The position numbers and the translations under genes were made by a program. DNA of 60,826 nucleotides from Bradyrhizobium neotropicale. Lineage in GTDB: Bacteria; Pseudomonadota; Alphaproteobacteria; Rhizobiales; Xanthobacteraceae. Positions 8,711-16,640 of the stretch are shown here, in pieces. Location of the stretch: assembly GCF_001641695.1 (NCBI RefSeq), contig NZ_LSEF01000041.1, forward strand, positions 1 to 60,826, in the 5' to 3' direction. Every line of letters begins with the position of its first letter. Positions within the stretch are counted from its first letter, which is position 1. The notes beneath the pieces were generated by a model. The model did no database searches, was not told where the DNA came from, and was given only the letters and a program-made list of their open reading frames with translations.

Positions 8711-9199
8711 ATGTCCAGACGTTTGCTCACGATCGCCGGCATCCTCCTGCTCCTCGTCTGCGGGGCGTCGGCCGAGACGCCGTCGCCCGAGGCGATGAGC
8801 GCAGCGCGCAAGCTCGTCGTCACGCTTAGGATCGCGGACCAGTATCGTGCGCTGCTGCCGCAGCTCCTGCTCAAGCTGAGGCCCGTGGTCGCGCAGGACA
8901 GGCCGGAGATCGAGCGCGACTATGATGCGATGACGGCACCTGGCGCGGATATCTATGCGCCGTTCTTCGCGTCGATGATCGACCAGATGGCCGCCGTCTA
9001 CGCCGCCAGTTTCACCATCGACGAGCTGCGCCAGATCGAGGCCTTCTACGCCCAACCGGCCGGGCAGAAGCTTCTGTCGAAGTCGGATGCGCTGGCGCAA
9101 GCGAGCGCCCAGATCGCCCAGGATGTCAGCCAGAGGGCCGCCGATGAGCTGAAGCAGCGCCTGATCGAGGCGCTGCGCCAGAAGGGGCATAAGCTCTGA
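8711..9199 (+). CDS. DUF2059 family exported protein
   Basis: The 162-residue product begins at ATG 8711 behind a strong GGAGAGG site. A signal peptide (RRLLTIAGILLLLVCGASA) ends near residue 21. The mature part carries the DUF2059 domain: APFFASMIDQMAAVYAASF, then FTIDELRQIEAFYAQPAGQKLL, which is the most conserved block of the family. The function of the family is unknown; members are small helical periplasmic proteins. It lies 50 bp after opgC on the same strand, which suggests a shared transcript. It converges with the binding-protein gene at 9245. Confidence 0.82.
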   Translation: MSRRLLTIAGILLLLVCGASAETPSPEAMSAARKLVVTLRIADQYRALLPQLLLKLRPVVAQDRPEIERDYDAMTAPGADIYAPFFASMIDQMAAVYAASFTIDELRQIEAFYAQPAGQKLLSKSDALAQASAQIAQDVSQRAADELKQRLIEALRQKGHKL

Positions 9200-9225
9200 G
9201 ATCGAACCCGTGTGGGGGCGGGCAC

Positions 9226-9240
9226 GCGGGCATTGCCCGC
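9226..9240. terminator. Short hairpin between convergent genes
   Basis: GCGGGC (9226-9231), ATT and GCCCGC (9235-9240) form a 6-bp GC stem. It sits between the 3' ends of the DUF2059 gene (+) and the binding-protein gene (-). No U-run follows on either strand, so it is only a weak terminator candidate. Confidence 0.35.
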
Positions 9241-9244
9241 GATC

Positions 9245-10450
9245 TTACTTCACCAGCGGGCAGCCGCCGTCCTTCAGCGGCCGGAAGGCCTGGTCGGCGG
9301 GGACCTCGGCGAGCAGCTTGTAATAGTCCCACGGGCTGTTCGATTCCTCGGGCTTCTTGACCTGGAACAGGTACATGCTGTGCACCATGCGGCCGTCCTC
9401 GCGCAGCACGCCGTTGTCGGTGAAGGCGTCGCGCACCGGCAGCTCGCGCATCTTGGCCATAACCGTCTTGGTGTCCCTGGTGCCCGCGGCCTGCACCGCC
9501 TTGAGGTAATGCAGCGTCGCGCTGTAGGTCGCGGCCTGGTTCATCGTCGGCATGCGCTTGACGCGCTCCAGGAAGCGCTTGCCGAAGGCGCGGGTCCTGT
9601 CATTGAGGTCCCAGTAATAGGCCTCGGTGATGATCAGCCCCTGCGCGAGCTTCAGGCCCAGGCTGTGCACGTCGGAAATGAACATCACGATCGCGGCCAG
9701 GTTCTGGCCACCGGCGACGATGCCGAACTCGCCGGCCTGCTTGATCGCGTTGATGGTGTCGCCGCCGCCATTGGCAAGTCCGATGATCTTGGCCTTGGAG
9801 GCCTGGGCCTGCAGCAGGAACGAGGAGAAGTCGGCCGTGTTGAGCGGATGCTTGACGCTGCCGAGCACCTTGCCGCCGGCGGCCTTCACGACGTCGCCGG
9901 TATCGCGCTCGACCGAATGGCCGAACACGTAGTCGGCGGTGAGGAAGAACCAGGTGTCGCCGCCGTTCTTGACGATGGCGCTGCCGACCGTGTGCGCGTT
10001 GGCATAGGTGTCGTAGGTCCAGTGCGCGGTGTAGGGGGAGCAGGACTTTCCGGTGATGTCGGAGCTCGCCGCGTCAGTCACGATCATCACCTTCTCGTAC
10101 TGCTTCGACAGCTCCATCACCGCAAGCGCCGTGGCCGAGGTCGGCAGGTCGATGATCATGTCGACGCCCTCGGTCTCCCACCATTTGCGGGCGATCGAGG
10201 CGGCGACGTCCGGCTTGTTCAGCACGTCGGCAGAGACCATGTCGATCGGCTTGCCGAACATCTGCCCGCCAAAGTCCTCGATGGCCATCTTGGTGGCTTC
10301 GACATTCCCCATGCCGCCGATGTCGGAATAGACCGACGAGAAGTCGGACAGCACGCCGATCTTCAATGGGGTCTGCTGGGCGGACGCGGGATTGATCAGG
10401 GCGGCCGACAGCAGGCCGGCCGCAGAAACGAGTGCTGCGATGGGTCTCAT
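9245..10450 (-). CDS. ABC transporter substrate-binding protein, branched-chain amino acid (LivJ/Peripla_BP_6) type
   Basis: The 401-residue exported protein has a signal peptide ending at PASAQQ (about residue 25). The first strand LKIGVLSDFSSVYSDIGG is typical of type I periplasmic binding proteins. GDTWFFLTADYVFGHSVERD is the usual central motif of the rhizobial subfamily often linked to aromatic or other carboxylic acids. The ATG is preceded by AGAGGAAACG. No permease or ATPase gene is adjacent, so it must work with transporter parts encoded elsewhere. It is divergent from an FCD/GntR regulator across a spacer with two matching palindromes, one of them 37 bp upstream of this start. That suggests direct control by the regulator. 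The ligand is unknown, but the acyl-CoA synthetase beyond the regulator hints at a carboxylic acid. Confidence 0.88.
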   Translation of the reverse strand: MRPIAALVSAAGLLSAALINPASAQQTPLKIGVLSDFSSVYSDIGGMGNVEATKMAIEDFGGQMFGKPIDMVSADVLNKPDVAASIARKWWETEGVDMIIDLPTSATALAVMELSKQYEKVMIVTDAASSDITGKSCSPYTAHWTYDTYANAHTVGSAIVKNGGDTWFFLTADYVFGHSVERDTGDVVKAAGGKVLGSVKHPLNTADFSSFLLQAQASKAKIIGLANGGGDTINAIKQAGEFGIVAGGQNLAAIVMFISDVHSLGLKLAQGLIITEAYYWDLNDRTRAFGKRFLERVKRMPTMNQAATYSATLHYLKAVQAAGTRDTKTVMAKMRELPVRDAFTDNGVLREDGRMVHSMYLFQVKKPEESNSPWDYYKLLAEVPADQAFRPLKDGGCPLVK

Positions 10451-10486
10451 GGAAGCGTTTCCTCTTGTGTGAGACTATACTGTCCC

Positions 10487-10499
10487 TTTGTCCGACAAA
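10487..10499. promoter_or_regulatory. Palindromic operator, candidate FCD/GntR site 1
   Basis: TTTGTCCGACAAA is a perfect inverted repeat about a central C. It matches the TNGT-N3-ACNA pattern bound by FadR-type GntR regulators. It lies 37 bp upstream of the binding-protein ATG on the minus strand. A second copy of the TTGTC-N-GACAA core is at 10587-10597. Confidence 0.65.
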
Positions 10500-10586
10500 G
10501 TTAGAGTCGGGTTCCGGCAGAGTCAATTTGCTGCATCTGCAGTATGCGTGACGCTATTTGACGCGCTTTCCGACTGATCCTATAGT

Positions 10587-10597
10587 TTGTCGGACAA
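10587..10597. promoter_or_regulatory. Palindromic operator, candidate FCD/GntR site 2
   Basis: TTGTCGGACAA repeats the half-sites of the palindrome at 10487-10499, 100 bp away. It ends 19 bp before the proposed TTG start of the regulator, a position expected for autoregulation. Because it is an operator, the TTG at 10587 is unlikely to be the start codon. Confidence 0.65.
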
Positions 10598-10616
10598 TCG
10601 CCATTGGGAGGTCGGT

Positions 10617-11384
10617 TTGGCCGTCGCGCCGTTGTTTCGTCCGATCGATGTCGCGCCGGCCTATCAGAAGGTCGCCGACGCCATCGAACGCGAGATCGTC
10701 AATGGCCGGATCAAGCCCGGCGATCCCATCGGCACCGAGCACGACCTTGTGCGGCAGTTCGGCGTCAACCGCTCGACCATCCGCGAAGGCATTCGCGTGC
10801 TGGAGGAGGGCGGGCTGATCCGCCGCGATTCCTCGCGCCGTCTGCACGCCTGCCTGCCGCGCTACAGCAAGCTCGCGAGCCGCCTCAGCCGGGCGTTGGT
10901 GCTGCATGAGGTGACGTTCCGTGAGCTCTACGAGGCCTCGATGACGCTGGAGGTCGCGAGCATCGAGGGGGCGGTGGAGCGGGCGACGGAAGAGAACATC
11001 GCAGAGCTCACCGACAATCTCGCGCGCAGCGAGGCCGTGGTCGGCAATCCCGCGGCGCTCGCCGAATGCGATGCCGAATTCCATGTGCTGGTCGCGAAGG
11101 CGTCGCAGAACCGCGTGCTTCAGCTCGCGCGCGAGCCGGCCGCGCAATTGTTCTATCCGACCACCGAGATGATCGTGACCGGCGTTGCCGAAGGCGGTCC
11201 GCGCCTCGTCGCGGCGCATCGCCATCTCATCGACGCGATCCGCCGCCGCGACCGCGAGGCCGGCGTGCTGTGGACGCGCCGGCATTTGCAGGACTGGCGG
11301 CGCGGTTTCGAGAAGATCGCGAACCTCGATCGCTCGGTCGAGCACATGTACATGGAGCACGCGCAGGCGGCCCGGCGCAGATAG
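10617..11384 (+). CDS. GntR family transcriptional regulator, FCD (FadR-like) subfamily
   Basis: The 255-residue protein has a winged-helix domain (about residues 10-75) containing EHDLVRQFGVNRSTIREGIRVLE, the GntR recognition region. An all-helical FCD effector domain follows, with ECDAEFHVLV and AAHRHLIDAI carrying probable metal-binding Asp and His residues. The start is placed at TTG 10617 because GGGAGG lies 5 nt upstream at 10606-10611. The longer TTG start at 10587 overlaps a palindromic operator. FCD regulators usually respond to organic acids. It probably controls the divergent binding-protein gene, itself and perhaps the acyl-CoA synthetase downstream. Confidence 0.88.
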   Translation: MAVAPLFRPIDVAPAYQKVADAIEREIVNGRIKPGDPIGTEHDLVRQFGVNRSTIREGIRVLEEGGLIRRDSSRRLHACLPRYSKLASRLSRALVLHEVTFRELYEASMTLEVASIEGAVERATEENIAELTDNLARSEAVVGNPAALAECDAEFHVLVAKASQNRVLQLAREPAAQLFYPTTEMIVTGVAEGGPRLVAAHRHLIDAIRRRDREAGVLWTRRHLQDWRRGFEKIANLDRSVEHMYMEHAQAARRR

Positions 11385-11432
11385 CGCATGATCCGGAAAA
11401 GTGTGAAGCGGTTTTCCGAAAAGATCATGCGC
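11384..11432. repeat. Palindromic REP-like element (GCGCATGATC...GATCATGCGC)
   Basis: GCGCATGATC (11384-11393) and GATCATGCGC (11423-11432) are perfect inverted repeats. CGGAAAA and TTTTCCG give an inner stem. The element begins in the last base of the regulator stop codon. I recall this 49-bp sequence as a frequent intergenic repeat in Bradyrhizobium and Rhodopseudomonas. It could stabilise or terminate the regulator mRNA before the synthetase. Confidence 0.75.
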
Positions 11433-11497
11433 AAGAAAAGACAAGCCGCAAGAATTCAACGAAATCTAGCAAATAAAGACATCAAACGGAGGGACAC

Positions 11498-13111
11498 ATG
11501 ACCGGCGACATCACAGCCACCATCGCGAAAGCCCGCGAGCATTCCATCGGCGATCTCCTGCGCCGCTCGGCGGGCCGCGAGCCGGACAAGCTCGCGGTGA
11601 GCTGCGGCGATGTGAGCTGGAGCTTTGCGGAGTTGGACGCGATCTGTAACCGGCTCGGCCGCGGCTTGCTCGGTCTCGGCGTGAAGAAGGGCGACCGGCT
11701 CGCGGTGCTCTCGCGCAATTCGCATGCCTTCGCCGCGCTGCGCTTTGCCGTGGCGCGGATCGGCGCGGTGCTGGTGCCGATCAACTTCATGCTCAATCCG
11801 GACGAGATCAATTTCATCCTGAAGAGCTCCGGCGCAAAGCTGCTCGCGACCGGTCCGGATTTCGTCGAGCCCGCACGTGCCGCGTCCGCCAAGGAATGCG
11901 CGGTCGAGAAGATGATCTGGCTGCCGGGTGAGGATCCGGCCAAGGCGCCCGCGGGCCTCACCACCTTCGACGAACTTCTGATCGCCGACGGCTCGTTCCT
12001 TGAGGCTTCCGTCGACAGCCGCGACCTCGCTCAGATCGTCTACACCAGCGGCACGGAATCGCTGCCCAAGGGAGCGATGCTGACCCATGAGGCCGTGATG
12101 TGGCAGTATGTCAGTTGCATCATCGACGGCGGCATGAGCGTCGAGGACAAATATCTGCACGCGCTGCCGCTCTATCATTGCGCCCAGCTCGACGTCTTCC
12201 TGGGGCCGCAAATCTATCTCGGCGCCTCCGGCGTGATCACGGGCAAGCCGACCGCGGACAATATCCTGGCGCTGATCCAGGCGCACAGAATCACCTCCTT
12301 CTTCGCGCCGCCGACGATCTGGATCGCAATGCTGCGCTCGCCGAACTTCGACAAGACCGACCTGTCGACGTTGCAGAAGGGCTATTACGGCGCCTCGATC
12401 ATGCCGGTGGAGGTGCTGCTCGAGCTGCAGCGCCGCCTGCCCAACGTCAAGTTCTGGAATTTCTACGGCCAGACCGAGATCGCGCCCCTCGCGACCGTGC
12501 TGCGGCCCGAGGACCAGTTGCGCAAGGCCGGCTCCGCCGGGAAGCCTGTGCTCAACGTCGAGACGCGCGTGGTCAATACCGCGATGGAGGATGTGAAAGT
12601 CGGCGAGGTCGGCGAGATCGTGCACCGCTCGCCGCATCTGCTCTCCGGCTATTACAACGATCCCGTGAAGACGGCGGCGGCGTTTGCCGGCGGCTGGTTC
12701 CACTCCGGCGATCTCGCGACCGTCGACGCCGAGGGCCACATCACCGTGGTCGACCGCGTCAAGGACATGATCAAGACCGGCGGCGAGAATGTCGCGAGCC
12801 GCGAGGTCGAGGAGATGGTCTACCGCATTCCGGAGGTGTCCGAGGTTGCAGTCGTCGGTCTGCCTGATCCGCGCTGGATCGAGGCGGTGACCGCGATCGT
12901 CGTGGTCAAGAGCGGCGAAAAGCTGGACGAGGACGCCGTCATCAAGCACTGCGCCGGCCAGATGGCGCATTTCAAGGTGCCCAAGCGCGTCATCTTCGTC
13001 GACAGCCTGCCGAAGAACCCCAGCGGTAAGCTGCTCAAGCGCGAGCTGCGCCAGCGCTTCGTCGGCGGCGAGACGCTCGACAAGGCGATCCAGAAGAATT
13101 TCGGGACGTGA
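11498..13111 (+). CDS. Acyl-CoA synthetase (AMP-forming, long-chain fatty acid type)
   Basis: The 537-residue enzyme of the ANL superfamily would activate a carboxylic acid with ATP to an acyl-AMP and then a CoA thioester. Motifs in order are: YTSGTESLPKGAMLTH (P-loop-like A3, near residue 185), FYGQTE (A5, near 325), WFHSGDLATVD (A7), DRVKDMIKTGGENV (A8 hinge) and NPSGKLLKREL with the catalytic lysine near 512. It resembles FadD13/LcfB-type enzymes. The A3 motif has Glu-Ser in place of the usual Thr-Gly (SGTES), as in several medium-chain enzymes. It follows the FCD regulator by 113 bp, with a REP-like palindrome between them. The link with the binding protein suggests uptake and activation of an exogenous carboxylic acid. 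Confidence 0.88.
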   Translation: MTGDITATIAKAREHSIGDLLRRSAGREPDKLAVSCGDVSWSFAELDAICNRLGRGLLGLGVKKGDRLAVLSRNSHAFAALRFAVARIGAVLVPINFMLNPDEINFILKSSGAKLLATGPDFVEPARAASAKECAVEKMIWLPGEDPAKAPAGLTTFDELLIADGSFLEASVDSRDLAQIVYTSGTESLPKGAMLTHEAVMWQYVSCIIDGGMSVEDKYLHALPLYHCAQLDVFLGPQIYLGASGVITGKPTADNILALIQAHRITSFFAPPTIWIAMLRSPNFDKTDLSTLQKGYYGASIMPVEVLLELQRRLPNVKFWNFYGQTEIAPLATVLRPEDQLRKAGSAGKPVLNVETRVVNTAMEDVKVGEVGEIVHRSPHLLSGYYNDPVKTAAAFAGGWFHSGDLATVDAEGHITVVDRVKDMIKTGGENVASREVEEMVYRIPEVSEVAVVGLPDPRWIEAVTAIVVVKSGEKLDEDAVIKHCAGQMAHFKVPKRVIFVDSLPKNPSGKLLKRELRQRFVGGETLDKAIQKNFGT

Positions 13112-13511
13112 GACGCGCAGTGTCGTCTTGAGGTGTGGGCACGTTCGCGCCTCGCCTCTCATTTAGACGATTTCCAAATCGGCCGGCTTGACCGTCGGCG
13201 CGATGGTGCTTTGCCGTCGTTCGGCAATCTTATCTAGTTGATCCCGTTGGCGGAGCAGGCCAGCAACAATTGGAAACGTGCGATCGTTCCGCATCGATTG
13301 TTAGATTGATTCTAGCTGGGGCATATTGTCTCAACCTCACTTCGCAGTTTATTGCGGTCATCAACCGAGCGAACGGCTCGCAGGCCTGGGGTGGGCGCTG
13401 TGAGAACGAGTTGGGCCGAAACTCTGGAATCCAGACAGGCGAGTCCGCCGGCGGTTGCGCGTCGGCGAAGAGCGATGTCGGCTGGCCGATGGGGGCGCTT
13501 ACGAAACGTCG
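13112..13511. other. 400-bp spacer upstream of hemP
   Basis: The region carries several open frames on both strands with no protein-like features. The only clear signal is an inverted repeat at 13301-13315 resembling an Irr box. A promoter for the hemP operon is expected here. Confidence 0.4.
13301..13315. promoter_or_regulatory. Candidate Irr-binding iron control element (ICE-like)
   Basis: TTAGATTGATTCTAG is an imperfect inverted repeat. It matches 10 of the 12 defined positions of TTAGAA-N3-TTCTAA, the ICE core used by Irr in rhizobia as I recall it. It lies about 200 bp upstream of hemP, the first gene of a putative iron-linked operon. In Bradyrhizobium, Irr represses or activates genes according to haem status. 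Confidence 0.45.
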
Positions 13512-13691
13512 ATGGCGGACAAATCTGTTGAAGACAATCGCACGGACGCTGCACAGCCGGCGGCGCGCGCGCCGCGAACGGTCAGCAGTCGAGACCTCCT
13601 GGGAGGCGAGCGGCTCTTGGTCATTCAGCACGAGGAGGAGATCTATCGCCTGCAGCTCACGGCTGCAGGCAAGCTCATCCTGACGAAATAG
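13512..13691 (+). CDS. hemP: Hemin uptake protein HemP
   Basis: This is a 59-residue HemP/HmuP-family protein. The conserved part is VSSRDLLGGERLLVIQHEEE followed by YRLQLTAAGKLILTK at the C-terminus, the family signature. The start is placed at ATG 13512 because this gives the normal length. A frame open upstream to TTG 13455 would add 19 residues. The ribosome site is weak. HmuP in Bradyrhizobium is a small cytoplasmic protein that coactivates haem-transport genes with Irr. No hmu transport genes are adjacent; an outer-membrane barrel, an FMN-binding protein, ApbE and a b-type cytochrome follow on the same strand. Confidence 0.88.
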   Translation: MADKSVEDNRTDAAQPAARAPRTVSSRDLLGGERLLVIQHEEEIYRLQLTAAGKLILTK

Positions 13692-13834
13692 CGGGCGGGG
13701 ATTTGGGGAATTCCCGCCGGCACGAAGTCAATGCAGGTCACGTTTTCAGCCAGCCACCTCTGCGAGAGCGGAGGAAGCCAGCCACAGAACCGATCTCTGG
13801 AAGTGGTCTTGGCACGAACCCGAAAAAGGGGGCG

Positions 13835-14833
13835 ATGGTTGGAATGAATTACCTGTTCAAATCTCAAACAGCTGGGCAACAGCGCAACGCTACGTTCGAG
13901 GCGGTTCGCCGGATGCCCGTATGCACGGGCCACGCAGCCCGTGCGGCCGTGCTTGCCGCGATGCTCGCGACGGTCGCCTCGGCCGCCTCCGCCGAAGAAT
14001 CGATTTTCGCTTTCGTCTACACCACTGACCTCTTGCCCCAAGGCAAGTCCGAGGTCGAGCAATGGATGACGTGGCGGCATCAGAAGAACGGCGGAACCTA
14101 CGATCAGATCGAAGGGCGCACCGAGTATGAGTATGGTCTTGCCAGCAACCTGCAAGGCGCGATCTACCTCAACTATGCCTGGACGCAGGCCTATCACAAC
14201 GGTCCCTTCAACGCGACGACGCCGCCCGAGCAGTTCGCGGACTACAATGCGGGGCCCGATGATTTCTTCAACGCCAAACGCTTCACCGGCGTTTCCGGTG
14301 AGTTGATCTACCGCATTCTCAGTCCCTATACCGACGGCATCGGCCTTGCGCTCTACACCGAGCCGACCATCGGCAAGAACTTCTTCGAGCTGGAAAACAA
14401 AGTTATCCTGCAGAAGAATTTCTTCGACGACCTGCTGACCATTGCGGTGAACTTCACTTACGCGCCGGAATACCGGAACGTTCCGAGTGACGACAATCCG
14501 ACGGTGCTCAACTGGCAGGAGGAGACTGACGTCAATTTCGGGATCGGCGTCTCCTACCGCTTCATCGAGAATTGGTCCGCCGGCTTCGAATTCCTGAACG
14601 AGCGCGAGTACAACAGCTTTGATTTCAGTCACATGTCGAACAGTGGCTACTACCTCGGCCCCACCATTCATTTCGGCGGAGAACGTTTCTTCTTCACGGC
14701 GACGGCGCTCTGGCAAATGCCGTGGGCGAGCGTGCACACGGATACCGTGCCGGGCACGCTGGTGAACCATCTGGTGCTCGACAACGACTTCGAGCGATTC
14801 CGCTTTCGATTCAAGGCCGGCTATACGTTCTGA
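13835..14833 (+). CDS. Outer-membrane beta-barrel protein, DUF6662-like
   Basis: The 332-residue product starts at ATG 13835 behind AAAGGGGG. A long N-region precedes a hydrophobic signal (RAAVLAAMLATVASAASAEE) with cleavage near residue 53. The mature part is rich in alternating hydrophobic and aromatic strands such as GAIYLNYAWTQAY, GIGLALYTEPTIG, DVNFGIGVSYRF and NWSAGFEFLNERE. It ends in FRFKAGYTF, a typical terminal Phe for BAM-dependent barrels. I recall similar proteins beside FMN-binding and ApbE genes. It may be a channel for a small substrate, perhaps an iron chelate. It is 144 bp after hemP and its stop is 9 bp before the next ATG. Confidence 0.75.
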   Translation: MVGMNYLFKSQTAGQQRNATFEAVRRMPVCTGHAARAAVLAAMLATVASAASAEESIFAFVYTTDLLPQGKSEVEQWMTWRHQKNGGTYDQIEGRTEYEYGLASNLQGAIYLNYAWTQAYHNGPFNATTPPEQFADYNAGPDDFFNAKRFTGVSGELIYRILSPYTDGIGLALYTEPTIGKNFFELENKVILQKNFFDDLLTIAVNFTYAPEYRNVPSDDNPTVLNWQEETDVNFGIGVSYRFIENWSAGFEFLNEREYNSFDFSHMSNSGYYLGPTIHFGGERFFFTATALWQMPWASVHTDTVPGTLVNHLVLDNDFERFRFRFKAGYTF

Positions 14834-14842
14834 GGTGATGTG

Positions 14843-15289
14843 ATGAAAGCAAGTCATTGGGTGTGGCTGCCGGTTGCCGCTATCAGCACCTCGGCCTATG
14901 CGACGACCTATTTCAGCGTCGAGCAGGCGCAGCGGGCGATCTTCCCCGGTGCTTCGTTCACGAGCACCGGCAAGCCGAATACCTGGTGGACGTCCAACGG
15001 CGGCTATTTCGTCGTCGAGCGCGTCGTGGGCAAGCACGAGTACATCACGGTTGCGATCGGCATCAACCCGAACGGCACGGTCAAGCAGATCGAGATTATG
15101 GACTACCGCGAATCCTATGGTTACGAGGTTCGCGACGCATCGTGGCGCGCGCAGTTCGTCGGCAAGAGCGCGAACTCGCCGCTGCAGCTCGGTGCCGACA
15201 TCAAGAACATCAGCGGCGCGACGCTGTCGTCCAAGCACATCACTGACGGCGTGAAGCGGGTCCTCCAGGGCCTGAAGGCCAGCGGATGA
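14843..15289 (+). CDS. Periplasmic FMN-binding domain protein, covalently flavinylated
   Basis: The 148-residue protein has a signal peptide (WVWLPVAAISTSAYA) and a single FMN_bind domain. NISGATLSSKHITDGVKR near residues 123-140 holds the S-G-A-T-x-S motif whose Thr receives FMN from ApbE through a phosphodiester bond. The small exported size implies an electron shuttle in the periplasm between a membrane donor and an acceptor such as ferric iron or a siderophore complex. The ATG at 14843 follows GAGGTGAT; a GTG at 14840 is the alternative. Its stop overlaps the ATG of apbE in ATGA, so the carrier and its modifying enzyme are translationally coupled. Confidence 0.9.
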   Translation: MKASHWVWLPVAAISTSAYATTYFSVEQAQRAIFPGASFTSTGKPNTWWTSNGGYFVVERVVGKHEYITVAIGINPNGTVKQIEIMDYRESYGYEVRDASWRAQFVGKSANSPLQLGADIKNISGATLSSKHITDGVKRVLQGLKASG

Positions 15290-16122
15290 GGCGGGCACGC
15301 CCGCTACTCGGGACGTTCGTCGAGATCGAGGCCAACGGCCTTGTCGATTCGGCGCTAGATCGAGCTATCGCGCATGCGTTCGAGGCAATCGAGCGCGTCC
15401 ATCGGCTGATGAGCTTTCACGACCCGGACAGCGACATTTCGCGTCTCAACCGCCACGCCGCATCCGCGCCGGTGGCTGTGGATCCCTGGACGATGAAGGT
15501 CCTGCGCAAAGCCCGCAAGCTATACCAGGCGACCGACGGCCTGTTCGATTGCGCGGTCGGCCATGAAGCGATTGAGCGCGGACTGTTGCCCTCGCTGGGC
15601 CTCGACCAGCTCGAGCGCGGGACATTTGCGGCGCTCGAGTGCGTTTCCGCCACGGCGATCAGGTTTTCGACGAGGATCGCCATCGACCTTGGAGGTATTG
15701 CCAAGGGATTTGCGGTCGACCGCGCCGTCGCGACGTTGCGAGCCCATGGCGTTCGCGACGCGCTGGTCAATGCCGGCGGCGACATGCGGGTGATGGGTGA
15801 GACGCCACAGCCCGTCCACATTCGCTGTCCGGATGACGAGCGACACCTGCTGCGGGTCGGGCTCCTGCGCAACGCCGCGATCGCCACCTCTGCGGCTGGG
15901 GCGACCGTGCGCAAGGGCAGTGTGCAGGCTGCGCCGGCGGCAACGTTCGCATCCGATCCTGAGGGTGCAGCCTATTCAGTGGTCGCTCCGACGTGTCTGC
16001 TGGCCGACGCCTTGACCAAGGTCCTGGTGCAACTCCGCGATCCGCATGCCGCCTGCTTTGGGCGCTTCGGAGCGATGGCCTTCGTCACGGCCTCGGGTGA
16101 AATCAAGGGCAGGGCGGTCTGA
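15286..16122 (+). CDS. apbE: ApbE family FAD:protein FMN transferase
   Basis: This 278-residue ApbE protein would transfer FMN from FAD to a Thr of the FMN-binding protein encoded just upstream. Visible motifs are RPLLGTFVEIE at the N-terminus, LMSFHDPDSDISRLN, IAIDLGGIAKGFAVD (the FAD-binding block near residues 128-142), NAGGDMRV and LADALTKVL, with the Asp/Thr that bind magnesium. There is no signal peptide or lipobox, whereas many ApbE proteins are periplasmic. Either modification takes place in the cytosol before export or the start has been misread. The start is fixed by the 4-bp ATGA overlap with the preceding gene. The membrane cytochrome gene starts 4 bp after its stop. Confidence 0.92.
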   Translation: MRRARPLLGTFVEIEANGLVDSALDRAIAHAFEAIERVHRLMSFHDPDSDISRLNRHAASAPVAVDPWTMKVLRKARKLYQATDGLFDCAVGHEAIERGLLPSLGLDQLERGTFAALECVSATAIRFSTRIAIDLGGIAKGFAVDRAVATLRAHGVRDALVNAGGDMRVMGETPQPVHIRCPDDERHLLRVGLLRNAAIATSAAGATVRKGSVQAAPAATFASDPEGAAYSVVAPTCLLADALTKVLVQLRDPHAACFGRFGAMAFVTASGEIKGRAV

Positions 16123-16125
16123 ATC

Positions 16126-16587
16126 ATGCGTCTCGGACCCTGGCAGAAGACGGCAGTCCTCTTCACGGTCACCATGGTCGGTCTGTCGGGCCTGCTGTGG
16201 TTCATCTTCCATGATCTCCTTGCTGACGATTGGAGCGAGCCCGCTCGCATTCTCCTCATGCTGCATGGCGTCACGTCCTACGCGCTTCTGGTGATCGTCG
16301 GTTCGCTTCTGCCGCTTCATGTCAGGGCGGGATGGCTGCGCCGACAAAACATCATTACCGGCGTTGCGGTGACCGCGACCATGGCCATTCTGAGCGTCAC
16401 CGCGCTTGTGTTGTACTACGGCGGTGAGGAGACCCAAGCGGTTGCGAAGTGGGTGCACCTTGCGGTCGGAGTGGGCTGTATCATTCTGTTCCCCGCGCAT
16501 GCCTTCATGAAGTCGAGCTCGCGTGAGTCCGCTGCCGGGATGGCAATCGAAGAGGAGACGCGGCGCCTGACGGTCGAATCGCGCTGA
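16126..16587 (+). CDS. Four-helix membrane protein, putative b-type cytochrome
   Basis: The 153-residue protein has four hydrophobic helices at about residues 9-28, 42-62, 76-98 and 108-127. Histidines sit as pairs in helices 2 and 4: H47 and H65, H111 and H125. That spacing (14-18 residues) is typical of haems held between two helices in cytochrome b561 and related proteins. H29 is at the end of helix 1. I infer that it takes electrons from quinol and passes them to the periplasmic FMN protein. It could instead belong to a DUF4405-like family. It is the last gene of the hemP unit, 4 bp after apbE, with a hydrophilic C-terminal tail. Confidence 0.65.
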   Translation: MRLGPWQKTAVLFTVTMVGLSGLLWFIFHDLLADDWSEPARILLMLHGVTSYALLVIVGSLLPLHVRAGWLRRQNIITGVAVTATMAILSVTALVLYYGGEETQAVAKWVHLAVGVGCIILFPAHAFMKSSSRESAAGMAIEEETRRLTVESR

Positions 16588-16640
16588 GGTGCACGCGAAA
16601 TGATCCGACATGAAGCGTGTGGTCGGCCGAAACGCGTTCG

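Noticed and set aside
10587..10616. Upstream TTG start for the FCD regulator
   Set aside because: It lies inside a perfect palindromic operator and has no ribosome site. TTG 10617 has GGGAGG 5 nt upstream.
13230..13683. Long frames on both strands overlapping hemP
   Set aside because: Neither shows family features. The HemP signature in the third frame explains the coding signal.
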